Positions 1-8,066 of a stretch of DNA of 64,000 bases are shown piece after piece. The notes under the pieces were generated by a model, which was not told the DNA's origin, did no database searches, and was given only the letters and a program-made list of their open reading frames with translations. The stretch is from Vibrio lentus (lineage in GTDB: Bacteria; Pseudomonadota; Gammaproteobacteria; Enterobacterales; Vibrionaceae): positions 434,001-498,000 of the forward strand of contig NZ_JAUFQE010000001.1 of assembly GCF_030409755.1 (NCBI RefSeq). Reading direction: 5' to 3'. Numbering within the stretch: the stretch's first letter is position 1; the number at the start of each line of letters is the position of its first letter. Made by a program: the position numbers and the translations under genes.

Positions 1-82
1 ACCAGTGATGTTCGCTATTCTATATAGAATCAAACCGTCCACTGCGGGTTATTAGGGAATGATATAAAACAGATTCTTTTAA

Positions 83-115
83 GCCAGCCCAGTCAATTTT
101 GACTGGGCTTTTTTA
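83..115 (+). terminator. Rho-independent terminator
   Basis: A GC-rich stem, AGCCCAGTCA paired with TGACTGGGCT around a TTT-type loop, runs straight into a T tract on the plus strand. It probably ends a plus-strand transcript that enters from left of the window. Confidence 0.85.
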
Positions 116-152
116 TGGGTGTGATTTGGTCTACAAGGTTGGCGCTACAAGA

Positions 153-200
153 AAGCCGCTTACTATGAACCACTAACCGCTAACCAAAGGTCAGCGGCTT
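153..200 (-). terminator. Inverted repeat, possible terminator of the EAL gene
   Basis: AAGCCGCT at 153-160 is matched by AGCGGCTT at 193-200 with a 32-nt loop. Read on the minus strand the stem is followed by TTTCTT just downstream of the EAL stop codon, so it may end that transcript. The loop is long and the T tract weak. Confidence 0.45.
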
Positions 201-221
201 CAGGAAGAATAGGGGACAGTT

Positions 222-1013
222 CTAGATTGCGAGGCGGAGATCTAATTCAATCGGCTTTGGCATCGCCAAGTGATAGCCTTGATACATATCGAAGCCTAAG
301 CTTTGCATTGCTGCGAGCTGTTGCTGGGTTTCGATACCTTCGATTACGGTCTTAGCACCAATTTGATTAGCAAGATCGAGAACCAACTCCATTTCGCTCG
401 TGTCGCCTTGTTCAAAATTTAACATAACAGAGCGATCTATCTTGATGATATGCGGGTTGATATGACGAACGCGCTGTTCTGTTGACGCTTGAGTACCAAA
501 ATCATCAACAGCAATTTGAAAACCATTTTCAGCTAGAGATTGGGCTGCATCTTTCAAACGCTCTTCACTTTCGGCATTCAGTTCCACTAATTCCATCACG
601 ATTTGTTCACATGAAAGGTTGAGTTCATGAAGGCGTTTAGCCAACAGGCTGTCACTGACTTTTTCTGCAGCAAACAATTCACCAACGTTTGGAAGAACAT
701 TCAAAAACAAGTGTAAATGGCGGATATTCGATTGTGCGAAGTTACGGATATGGATAGCGCGACTCAGCCTTTCTACATTGATCTTGTCAGTGCACAAGGT
801 ATCGTCGGAATGGAAGAAGTGGTCAGGACGAACAACATCCCCTTTGCTATTCGAAATACGAACCAAAGCCTCAACGCCTATCTGAGTCATTGAACTGTCA
901 AATATAGGTTGATAGACACTTCTAAGTGTTAAGTCTTGATATTTCGCAATAAACTGCATATCGGCATCCACAGATATACAGCTAATAAATTCACTTCTGT
1001 CTGATAAAATCAT
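222..1013 (-). CDS. Stand-alone EAL-domain c-di-GMP phosphodiesterase
   Basis: Predicted to hydrolyse cyclic di-GMP to pGpG in the cytoplasm. The 263-residue protein is almost entirely one EAL domain with no membrane segment and no GGDEF partner. The signature is EALVR near residue 48, followed by the Asn of FLNVLPN, the Glu of MELVE, the Asp pair in DDFGTQ (usually DDFGTG), the Lys of KIDRS, EGIET and a QGY motif near the C terminus. All metal- and base-contacting positions I can identify are present, so it is probably active. The ATG at 1013 has no strong Shine-Dalgarno. Two inverted repeats sit just upstream. It is monocistronic; what it controls cannot be read from the sequence. Confidence 0.9.
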   Translation of the reverse strand: MILSDRSEFISCISVDADMQFIAKYQDLTLRSVYQPIFDSSMTQIGVEALVRISNSKGDVVRPDHFFHSDDTLCTDKINVERLSRAIHIRNFAQSNIRHLHLFLNVLPNVGELFAAEKVSDSLLAKRLHELNLSCEQIVMELVELNAESEERLKDAAQSLAENGFQIAVDDFGTQASTEQRVRHINPHIIKIDRSVMLNFEQGDTSEMELVLDLANQIGAKTVIEGIETQQQLAAMQSLGFDMYQGYHLAMPKPIELDLRLAI

Positions 1014-1532
1014 AGTCGCTAATAAAGGTGTTTATTTAATGACGAAATATACGTCATGGCTGTCACAATATTGACAGGTGTAAGTAAATTGTCAATTAAT
1101 AAAAATTCATTTGTAGGGTCAATATTTAAATAAATATAATTAACGAAAAATCAGCATGATAAATGACATTGACCATTAAATTTACTTATCATTCACTGTG
1201 TTTGATAGTTGCTGTGAATTTAATGGCTAAGTAACGTCTCTCATATTAACCCAGCCAATATAAGGCTAGAATGCTGATACACCAGAGAAAAGTAGGGTTA
1301 AAGGCTTAGATTGTGGGGGAATGTCAAAGTTACAAAATGGAGAGGGTAAGCGAGTTACATAGAAATGATATCTATCTCTCAAAATCGAGACGGCGAGTAG
1401 AACAACTATTAATAATTAAAACAGAAGGTTCGAATAATTAATGAACAGGGAATGAGTTATCTTTTATAAAATATTGGGATGAAGGTCTAACAATTTACTT
1501 TCAATATTGAATGAAAAAGTTGACCCGTATTA
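1014..1532. other. 519-bp AT-rich gap with no recognisable gene
   Basis: Apart from the inverted repeats near 1039-1076 I see only AT-rich sequence with stops in all frames. The 1080-1150 stretch is strongly AT-rich and could hold the EAL promoter on the minus strand. Nothing here resembles a tRNA or a known structured RNA. Confidence 0.5.
1039..1076 (-). promoter_or_regulatory. Tandem inverted repeats upstream of the EAL gene
   Basis: ATGACG (1039-1044) and CGTCAT (1052-1057) form one repeat. TGTCA (1061-1065) and TGACA (1072-1076) form a second. They lie 26-63 bp upstream of the EAL start codon, where an operator would be expected. No regulator is assigned. Confidence 0.3.
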
Positions 1533-2168
1533 TCACTGCCATTGAAGTACCGCATAAAGTTGCAGGTATTTACGAACCAATTGTTGATTTCCTGACCGTT
1601 TGAGTGGGTGCCCGAATTTAATAAAGCAAGGGCTGATTCTGAAGTTATTATTTAAATCGGAAGCGAATTGAGAATCACTCTCTCTTAGAGTGATGCCTTG
1701 CTGGCTGTATTCCGTCATCGCGTCTGGGAGTTCTCCCATCCACCAATGTAACAACTCACTACTGTTTTTACTTCGGCTTATCCAATGGTCGGAAACAATG
1801 ATCAATACGTCATTTGGCTGAATGGCAAATCCATACTCTTGCTGCCAGTTATGAATGTCTAGCATCAACTTTTTACGACAGGTTTTTCCTGCGCTCACCA
1901 TATGATGGCTGATCATCCAAACGGTACCGATTTCAGAAGAGATTCGGAAGTGTCGAGGGTTTTCACCAGAAGAGAGCATTTCGAGTGGGCTGATGTTGCT
2001 TGCATGGTTAAAGCTAACAAAGGTGTGTTCCATTCGTCGGGCAAAGGCTTTGCCGATGTGATGCTCACTGATTCCTTGATTGTGTACCGTAGGGTAGTGG
2101 CGTTCACATAGCTTTAGGCAATCGTCTTGAAACTGATTGACGCTTTTAATCACTAGATCTAATAACAA
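1533..2168 (-). CDS. Hypothetical protein, 211 aa
   Basis: I do not recognise this family. The open frame starts at a TTG at 2168 with AAGGGA about 6 nt upstream, a plausible Shine-Dalgarno. There is no signal peptide or membrane helix. The product is soluble-looking and rich in His, Trp and Ser, with a hydrophobic stretch (DVLIIVSDHW) near the middle and a basic C terminus. The neighbours, an EAL protein downstream and DUF2164 divergent upstream, do not suggest a job. Long shadow frames across it reduce certainty, but the ribosome site and the length favour a real, possibly lineage-restricted, gene. Confidence 0.55.
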   Translation of the reverse strand: MLLDLVIKSVNQFQDDCLKLCERHYPTVHNQGISEHHIGKAFARRMEHTFVSFNHASNISPLEMLSSGENPRHFRISSEIGTVWMISHHMVSAGKTCRKKLMLDIHNWQQEYGFAIQPNDVLIIVSDHWISRSKNSSELLHWWMGELPDAMTEYSQQGITLRESDSQFASDLNNNFRISPCFIKFGHPLKRSGNQQLVRKYLQLYAVLQWQ

Positions 2169-2453
2169 TGAAGTCCCTTATACACAGCTACTATCTTATT
2201 GATGGGCAATAGTACGGTAATTGAGGTTCCATTACCTATCGCCAAAGTGCGAGTTCTTGATCCCTCTATCAAAATTAGCTATTGCCGAGCGATTTTATGG
2301 ATAGCACTGGCACTTCGCTAGTCTGTATTCTAAATTATGAGGAATTCTAATTAGTTAGAAGGATTAAGCTTAGTTAGCAAAGTTACTGGTGGCTAGCTTA
2401 ATCTTAGTCAGCTAATCACAATTGATCTACTTACTCTTTATTTGGAAACATTC

Positions 2454-2699
2454 ATGACCATTCAATTAGATTCGAAACAAAAGTCTGAACTCACTCATAC
2501 GCTTCAAAAGTACCTCCAAGATGAACTCGATGTGGAACTTGGTCAGTTCGACACGGAATTCTTGGTCGACTTCATAAGCAAAAAGTTTGGTGCTGTTTAC
2601 TACAACAAGGGGATAGAAGACGCGCAAAAAGTGATGGAACGTAAAATGTTAGACATCTCAGATGAGCTTTACGAGATCGAACAAATCGTTGAAATCTAA
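2454..2699 (+). CDS. DUF2164 family protein
   Basis: A small soluble acidic protein of about 81 residues that matches the DUF2164 pattern as I remember it. An N-terminal helical region is followed by FDTEFLVDFISKKFG and then YYNKGIEDAQ, which is the conserved core of the family. No biochemical function is established. An upstream in-frame TTG at 2442 is possible, but the ATG at 2454 has GGA about 8 nt before it and gives the usual family length. The gene stands alone, with 153 bp before the cytochrome b561 gene. Confidence 0.8.
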   Translation: MTIQLDSKQKSELTHTLQKYLQDELDVELGQFDTEFLVDFISKKFGAVYYNKGIEDAQKVMERKMLDISDELYEIEQIVEI

Positions 2700-2852
2700 C
2701 GTTTAGCCCAAACTTGTTCAAATAATTTGAATAACTCGTTTAATTTGAAATGATGTTACCAATGTAAAGCTTGGTAAATAATATGTTACACAAACTTGGT
2801 GTAGGGTACGCTTTTCAAAACTACACTACTCGTTAACATTCGGAACAGATTC

Positions 2853-3392
2853 ATGGACAACAACGTTAGAAATTACAACCCTTTAGCAAGAGCGATGCAT
2901 TGGATTTCAGCACTCGCGATTTTTGGCTTATTTGGTGTAGGCCTGTGGATGGTTGATCTTTCATATTACAGCGAGTGGTACAAAACAGCGCCAGACTACC
3001 ACCGTTCGGTAGGCATTCTTTTGGCTGCCGTTACCATTATCCGCTTGCTTTGGAAGCTAGTTACCGTGTCACCTAAGGTGGAAGGGAAAAGCTATGAAGT
3101 TGCAGCAGCGAAGATTGCTCACGGCTTTATGTACATTAACTTAACGGTTTTATTTATTTCAGGTTATTTGATTTCGACATCAGATGGCCGTGGGATCGAG
3201 GTATTCAATTGGTTCACTGTACCAAGTATGGGTGAACTATTTGCAAACCAATCTGATCTCGCAGGAACGGTTCACTACTATGCTGCATGGGTACTGATCA
3301 TTATGGCATCAGTGCACGCCTTAGCGGCGATAAAACACCACGTTATCGACAAAGACGATACGCTACGAAAAATGATAGGAGCTTCAAAATGA
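2853..3392 (+). CDS. yceJ: Cytochrome b561 family protein (YceJ-like)
   Basis: A di-haem inner-membrane cytochrome b of 179 residues, expected to move electrons between the quinone pool and a periplasmic or membrane partner. Four hydrophobic helices are visible. Histidines suited to haem ligation occur in RAMHW (near residue 16), DYHRS (near 50), KIAHGF (near 89) and VHYYAAW / SVHALAAIKHH near the end. The stop codon overlaps the start of the YceI gene (ATGA at 3389-3392), indicating translational coupling. The b561-YceI pairing is also seen in Escherichia coli (yceJ-yceI). Confidence 0.88.
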   Translation: MDNNVRNYNPLARAMHWISALAIFGLFGVGLWMVDLSYYSEWYKTAPDYHRSVGILLAAVTIIRLLWKLVTVSPKVEGKSYEVAAAKIAHGFMYINLTVLFISGYLISTSDGRGIEVFNWFTVPSMGELFANQSDLAGTVHYYAAWVLIIMASVHALAAIKHHVIDKDDTLRKMIGASK

Positions 3393-3958
3393 AAAAGTCA
3401 ATTATCGCTACAGGATTAGCATTTGCTATGGCAATGCCTTTCGCTGCGAACGCCGCTGATTACGTGATTGATACAAAAGGAGCGCATGCTTCAGTTAACT
3501 TTAAAGTTAGCCACCTAGGTTACAGCTTTATCCAAGGTCGTTTTAACACATTCTCAGGTGACTTCTCATTTGATGAGAGCAACGTTGAAGCATCGAAAGT
3601 GAACGTAACGATTGATACAACAAGCCTTGATTCAAACCACGCAGAACGTGATAAGCACATCCGTAGCTCTGACTTCATTGATACAAGCAAATTCTCAGAT
3701 GCAACATTCAACAGCACAAAAGTAGTTGATAAAGGCGAAGGCAAACTTGAAGTAATGGGTGACCTTAAACTTCACGGTGTAACTAAGCCTATCGTTATCG
3801 AAGCTGAATTCATCGGTGCTGGTCAAGACCCATGGGGCGGTGAGCGTGCTGGTTTCGTTGGCACAACTCGTCTAGAACTTGCTGACTTCAACATTCCAGT
3901 AATGGGCGCTTCAAGCTATGTAGATATGGATCTGCACGTTGAAGGTGTAAAGAAGTAA
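3389..3958 (+). CDS. yceI: YceI family periplasmic lipocalin-like protein
   Basis: A secreted protein of 189 residues. The family forms a lipocalin-like barrel that binds polyisoprenoids. The N terminus is a clear Sec signal (MKKSIIATGLAFAMAMPF) with probable cleavage after ANA, giving a mature start near ADYVID. Family hallmarks follow: HASVNFKVSHLGYS, GRFNTFSGDFSFD, and the LKLHGVTKPIVIEAEF strand. I chose the ATG at 3389 because it opens the signal peptide and overlaps the b561 stop. A longer in-frame extension exists but lies inside the upstream gene. Function in Vibrio is not established; a quinone or isoprenoid link with its operon partner is inference. Confidence 0.92.
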   Translation: MKKSIIATGLAFAMAMPFAANAADYVIDTKGAHASVNFKVSHLGYSFIQGRFNTFSGDFSFDESNVEASKVNVTIDTTSLDSNHAERDKHIRSSDFIDTSKFSDATFNSTKVVDKGEGKLEVMGDLKLHGVTKPIVIEAEFIGAGQDPWGGERAGFVGTTRLELADFNIPVMGASSYVDMDLHVEGVKK

Positions 3959-4070
3959 TCTAGCTATCAATAATCGCTGACTGGTATCAACATTTTTAGA
4001 AACATCAAAAGTTTGGTCGATATCAACTAGCAGGTTAGTTAGAAAAAGAACAAGTAGCTAAAAATAGAGA

Positions 4071-4103
4071 AAGGCGCAAAGTAATGACTTTGCGCCTTTT
4101 TTA
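4071..4103 (+). terminator. Terminator of the b561-yceI operon
   Basis: AAGGCGCAAAG pairs with CTTTGCGCCTT and is followed by TTTTATT. It lies in the 338-bp gap between yceI and the convergent channel gene; the remainder of that gap shows no gene. Confidence 0.9.
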
Positions 4104-4296
4104 TTGAGGTAAATGGCCACGCGTTTAGATCTGTTTTGTGTCAAACCTTGAGTTGCGTTTTAAGCCTCCATTTACTTCTAGCCAGTCAACGTTGTCATGA
4201 CTGAGTTATCTAGCTGAACTACTAATCCCTAATAGTTCAGCTTAAGATTAGTTAATCTGTTTCTGGTGAAATATTTACTTTACAAACAATCGCCAG

Positions 4297-5748
4297 TTAA
4301 GCTGTTTCTAGTTCAGCTTGTGGAACCACGTTTAGGCGGTCGCCGTAGATTGGACGTAACGCTTGCATCACTTCTGTGCGAGTCAGTACACCGACCATTA
4401 CGCCATTTTCTAGCACTGGAAGCATGTGTGGTTGGCTTACTTTCATTGCTTTTGCACGCTCTTCTAAAGAAAGAGAAGTCAGGCGAGTGGCGTAGCCCAT
4501 GCTTGTGGTCGGGTACAGTTGTTCTTTGTCGATACATAGGAACTCAGCAACATCAACCAGCTTGTCGTTTGCATCAATAGCCACAACGTCACGGCTCATT
4601 AGGTCTACCACTTTCTGACCTTTAGTCGGGATGTAGTCTTGGCACCAAAGATCAACCATTACGTCGTGAACAGATAAGATACCCACTAGTCGGCCTTCAA
4701 CATCACACACAGGAGCGCTAACAAGGTGAGCGTCTAAAAGTGAATCAATTGCAACTGATGTAGGCATTTCTACGCTTAGTGTAATTGGTTGAGTGTTCAT
4801 GATTTGCTTGATAGTTGTTGTAGTGTTCATAGTGATTTCCTTAACTGACGTAATTTCTGTTGTTTGAGTTATTGCTGTAATTTTTGCTTCTTTTAGTTGT
4901 GGGCGACGGTAGATGCTCCAATTGGCTAAGCCGACCAATACCGAACCACCTACGATGTTGCCGATTGTCACTGGTATTAAGTTTGCGGTGACAAATTTCA
5001 TGACGTTTAAGTCTGCATACTGCGCTGGTGTTGCGCCTATTTGCATCCAGAAGCTTTCTGGTGCGAATGCTTGAATAGTGATGCCTAGCGGAACCATGAA
5101 CATATTCGCCACACAGTGTTCAAAGCCTGAGCTAACGAACATTGCAACGGGTAACACGGTCATCATTGCTTTAGTCATGGCGTTAGCAGAGCTGAACGTT
5201 AACCAAATTGCTAAACACACCAACAAGTTACAAAGCACACCCAAAGCAAACGCTTGAACAGGGCTGTGGTGTAGCTTGTGTTGAGCAATGTTTAGAGCGT
5301 TTAAACCCCATTGGCCACCATCTAATTGATATAAGCCTGCTGCGCTTACCAAAGCCAAAAGGAACATGGCTCCGATAAAGTTACCGACGTAAACCTTGCC
5401 CCAGATAGACAGCATCTTAGTGAAGGTTATTTGCTTGTTAGCCCATGAGATGCTTGATAACACCGAACTGGTAAACAGCTCGCCACCACAAATAACAATC
5501 AGGATTAACCCCATGCTGAATGCAAGACCACCGGCTAAGCGACTTAATCCCCATCCAGCATCAGCGCTACCTGTGGTTACCGTGATGTAGAATAAAAAAG
5601 CAAGCCCGATGAATGCGCCAGCCATGATTGCCAAACTCAATGTCATGCTGCTGGTTTTATTTGCTTTGCTTAATGCAAACTTCTCGGCTTCCGCCATCAT
5701 TTCTGTTGGCGAGAACAGTTGCTGATTTTCAGAAGTGCTGGTTGCCAT
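4297..5748 (-). CDS. Formate/nitrite transporter (FocA-type) fused to a CBS-domain pair
   Basis: Residues about 1-280 form a formate/nitrite transporter: an N-terminal LFSPTEMMAEAEKFALSK amphipathic helix, six hydrophobic segments, the CGGELFTSS loop and GFEHCVANMFMVPLG, all typical of FocA pentamers. After a linker of roughly 35 Thr/Ile-rich residues come two CBS repeats (about residues 310-360 and 400-470), a module that usually senses adenine nucleotides or S-adenosylmethionine. The family is normally about 280 residues without CBS domains. An ATG with its own Shine-Dalgarno lies in frame at the linker/CBS junction (4830), so a free CBS protein may also be made. A LysR gene is divergent, 274 bp away. 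The transported ion, formate or nitrite, cannot be decided here. Confidence 0.9.
   Translation of the reverse strand: MATSTSENQQLFSPTEMMAEAEKFALSKANKTSSMTLSLAIMAGAFIGLAFLFYITVTTGSADAGWGLSRLAGGLAFSMGLILIVICGGELFTSSVLSSISWANKQITFTKMLSIWGKVYVGNFIGAMFLLALVSAAGLYQLDGGQWGLNALNIAQHKLHHSPVQAFALGVLCNLLVCLAIWLTFSSANAMTKAMMTVLPVAMFVSSGFEHCVANMFMVPLGITIQAFAPESFWMQIGATPAQYADLNVMKFVTANLIPVTIGNIVGGSVLVGLANWSIYRRPQLKEAKITAITQTTEITSVKEITMNTTTTIKQIMNTQPITLSVEMPTSVAIDSLLDAHLVSAPVCDVEGRLVGILSVHDVMVDLWCQDYIPTKGQKVVDLMSRDVVAIDANDKLVDVAEFLCIDKEQLYPTTSMGYATRLTSLSLEERAKAMKVSQPHMLPVLENGVMVGVLTRTEVMQALRPIYGDRLNVVPQAELETA
4828..4842 (-). promoter_or_regulatory. Internal ribosome binding site and start inside the channel-CBS gene
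   Basis: On the minus strand AAGGAA stands about 6 nt before an ATG at 4830-4828, in frame with the channel ORF. That start opens a CBS-only protein of 177 residues beginning MNTTTTIKQIM. The arrangement is what a separate downstream gene would have, and would allow two products from one message. Confidence 0.55.
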
Positions 5749-5886
5749 ATCCCCCCCTTGAACAATCCGTCATGTGTAATTCCTAGTGTTAATGACTTGG
5801 TTAATCCGTAATGGTTAATCAGTAATGTTTTGCAGGGCTCGTTTGTGTCCTGCCATTCCAGATTAGGGGGTTGAGGGGTAGAGGTA

Positions 5887-5925
5887 AAATTGACAATTTT
5901 TAGAAACCACATCAAAATTATTGAT
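5887..5925. promoter_or_regulatory. Candidate LysR operator between the channel gene and its divergent regulator
   Basis: AAATTGACAATTT (5887-5899) is a perfect 13-bp palindrome. ATCAA and TTGAT (5911-5925) form a second dyad 11 bp further on. Both lie between the divergent genes and fit the small AT-rich dyads that LysR-type proteins bind. Assignment to this regulator is inference. Confidence 0.4.
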
Positions 5926-6022
5926 ATAGATTTGGTTACGCGTAGAATGAAATCAATTGCTCATCGGCTTAACAAAAAACGAGCAGCAGGACATAAGTTA
6001 TTAAAAGAATTAAGGATGAATT

Positions 6023-6928
6023 TTGCGTTATTCATTAAAACAACTTGCGGTATTTGATGCAGTGGCAGATTCCGGGAGTGTTAGTCAGGCAGCAGACAAA
6101 TTGGCGTTGACTCAATCAGCGACAAGTATGTCTCTTGCACAGTTGGAAAAAATGCTCGGCAGGCCTTTGTTTGAAAGGCAGGGCAAGCAAATGGCCCTTA
6201 CTCATTGGGGTATGTGGCTAAGGCCTAAAGCGAAGCGTTTACTGCAAGATGCTCAGCAAATTGAGATGGGTTTCTACGAGCAGCATTTACTTAGTGGAGA
6301 GCTCAAACTCGGTGCTAGCCAAACCCCGGCAGAACACCTAGTTCCAGACCTCATCAGTATTATTGATAACGACTTTCCTGAGATGCGAATCTCGCTTGGC
6401 GTGCAAAGTACCGATGCAGTGATTGATGGCGTATTAGATTATAAATATGACTTAGGCGTTATCGAAGGTCGCTGTGACGACAGTCGAGTTAACCAAGAAG
6501 TGTGGTGTACCGACCATTTAACGGTCGTTGCGTCAGCACATCACCCATTCGCGAAGCGTGAGCGTGTGAGTTTGGCTCAGTTAGAGCAAGCGAAGTGGGT
6601 ATTGCGCGAACATGGCTCTGGTACGCGCAAAGTTTTTGATAGCTCTATTCATCATTTAATTGGTGATCTTGATGTTTGGCGAGAGTATGAACACGTTCCT
6701 GTTTTAAGAAGTTTGGTTGCAAACGGCCCATATTTAACGTGTCTACCTTATCTCGATGTCGAACAGTTTGTTGAATCAGGCCAACTTGTTACCTTGAATG
6801 TGCCTGAGCTTGAAATGGAACGTACGCTTTCGTTTATTTGGCGTGCTGATATGGCTGAAAACCCGCTTGCTGAGTGTATTAAGCGAGAAGGTAAGCGCAT
6901 GATGAAAGGCAAACCGTCGGTTTTGTAA
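6023..6928 (+). CDS. LysR family transcriptional regulator
   Basis: A 301-residue LysR regulator. The winged helix-turn-helix covers about residues 1-60 (LKQLAVFDAVADSGSVSQAADKLALTQSATSMSLAQLEKMLG) and a LysR substrate-binding domain follows from about residue 90 to 290. The start is a TTG at 6023, preceded by AAGGAT at 6-7 nt. It is divergent from the formate/nitrite channel-CBS gene and has no other close neighbour upstream, so control of that gene is the natural guess. The ligand is unknown. Confidence 0.9.
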   Translation: MRYSLKQLAVFDAVADSGSVSQAADKLALTQSATSMSLAQLEKMLGRPLFERQGKQMALTHWGMWLRPKAKRLLQDAQQIEMGFYEQHLLSGELKLGASQTPAEHLVPDLISIIDNDFPEMRISLGVQSTDAVIDGVLDYKYDLGVIEGRCDDSRVNQEVWCTDHLTVVASAHHPFAKRERVSLAQLEQAKWVLREHGSGTRKVFDSSIHHLIGDLDVWREYEHVPVLRSLVANGPYLTCLPYLDVEQFVESGQLVTLNVPELEMERTLSFIWRADMAENPLAECIKREGKRMMKGKPSVL

Positions 6929-6947
6929 GGTAGATTTGATAAAGGCT

Positions 6948-7212
6948 AGGGGCTGTTGACCTTTCGTGGTTAAGTTTTGTTCGAGGTAAAATCGTTTTAG
7001 GCGCGGCGAAGAGTATGTAGCCTAGTCATTCTAAGCAAATATTCTTCAACAAAGCATAAAGCGATTTTAACCGAACCCTTCGGGCAGCCCTTGTGGTTCA
7101 TTTCTACTGCGTTATCGCCTTTTCATGTAGGCTAACTACACATCAAAGCCTCTGCCTTGTATAAATTTCCCACAAGAGCTGCAAAATAAAGCTCGAAAGG
7201 TTAACAGTCCCT
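6948..7212. repeat. 265-bp non-coding element with 19-bp terminal inverted repeats (MITE-like)
   Basis: The left end AGGGGCTGTTGACCTTTCG (6948-6966) and the reverse complement of the right end (7194-7212) agree at 17 of 19 positions. Inside are further complementary pairs: TAAAATCG (6987-6994) with CGATTTTA (7062-7069), and CTTGTGG (7090-7096) with CCACAAG (7170-7176). No open frame of useful length lies within. It fills the gap between a LysR gene and a DUF1097 gene. The layout suggests a non-autonomous transposable or dispersed structured repeat. A clear target-site duplication was not seen. Confidence 0.55.
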
Positions 7213-7396
7213 TATAACCAAATGTGTTGAATAAGCGATTCCGGTCTCCATCTGATGATAAATGCACATCGGCGTACATTATTAATGTGATCGTGATCGG
7301 CTAAACGAAGACGCTCTTCCCATAATATGCTTACTTGATTTTAAGTGAGGCTAAATCCGGTTGCGATGAATTGCGTAATTAGGCTTTAGAAATAGT

Positions 7397-7891
7397 ATGA
7401 GTACATTAGTCGCGATTTCATTAACAACAGGTATTTTGTCAGGTCTATGGGGATGGATAGCTATCTCTTTCGGCTTACTGTCATGGGCAGGTTTCCTAGG
7501 TTGCACCAGTTATTTTGCTTCGCCAACCGGCGGTGTTAAAGGACTAGCGGGTAGCTTACTGACCAACATGACGGGCGTATTCTGGGCAATGGTGATTATC
7601 GAAAGCTCAACCTTCGCAGGGTTAGAGATTCTAGGCTATGTGATTACTGCTATTGTGGCTTTCTTTATGTGTATTCAAGCGAAACAAGCGTGGCTAGGTT
7701 ATATCCCAGGAACCTTTATTGGTTGTTGTGCGACGTTTGCGGCAGGTGGCGATTGGCAACTTGTCGTGCCATCTTTACTGCTTGGTGGTGTATTCGGATA
7801 CTTGATGAAAGCAACGGGGCTATGGCTTCACGAAAAATCGACCCAATCTTCGGAAGCGGTTGAACAACACGCTAAGCAAGTTAAGGCTTAA
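7397..7891 (+). CDS. DUF1097 family inner-membrane protein
   Basis: A 164-residue membrane protein with about five hydrophobic helices, matching the DUF1097 family that includes E. coli YcdZ. Visible hallmarks are the N-terminal LSGLWGWIAISFGLLSWAGFLGCTSYFA segment, a small-residue-rich region PTGGVKGLAGSL, and a C-terminal GGDWQLVVPSLLLGGVFGYLMK helix. The tail after about residue 145 is polar. Function is unknown. It is monocistronic and is followed by a good terminator. Confidence 0.85.
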   Translation: MSTLVAISLTTGILSGLWGWIAISFGLLSWAGFLGCTSYFASPTGGVKGLAGSLLTNMTGVFWAMVIIESSTFAGLEILGYVITAIVAFFMCIQAKQAWLGYIPGTFIGCCATFAAGGDWQLVVPSLLLGGVFGYLMKATGLWLHEKSTQSSEAVEQHAKQVKA

Positions 7892-7964
7892 TTCGTTAAC
7901 CTTAGTTTAGTCACTGTGAACTCTTGCAAGATAACCCCCAATTAATTTGTATATCGATTTATAC

Positions 7965-7992
7965 AGGCACACCACTTGGTGTGCCTTTTTTG
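7965..7992 (+). terminator. Terminator after the DUF1097 gene
   Basis: AGGCACACC and GGTGTGCCT form a perfect stem around a 3-nt loop, followed by a T tract on the plus strand. Confidence 0.9.
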
Positions 7993-8066
7993 GTTTTGGT
8001 TTAGGTAATCAGTTAAAAAACTTCTCTGCAGGAGAATCAATAGCACCTATCAATTAATTAAAGCGC

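Noticed and set aside
1902..2111. Plus-strand ORF within the 211-aa hypothetical gene
   Set aside because: No ribosome site, no recognisable family, and it lies wholly opposite a longer frame with a good start.
4266..4580. 104-aa plus-strand ORF opposite the CBS domain
   Set aside because: It is the complement of a confidently assigned CBS region and has low-complexity Leu-rich content typical of shadow frames.
7281..7300. CRP-like site upstream of the DUF1097 gene (ATGTGATCGTGATCGG)
   Set aside because: The left half-site fits TGTGA but the right half lacks TCACA.
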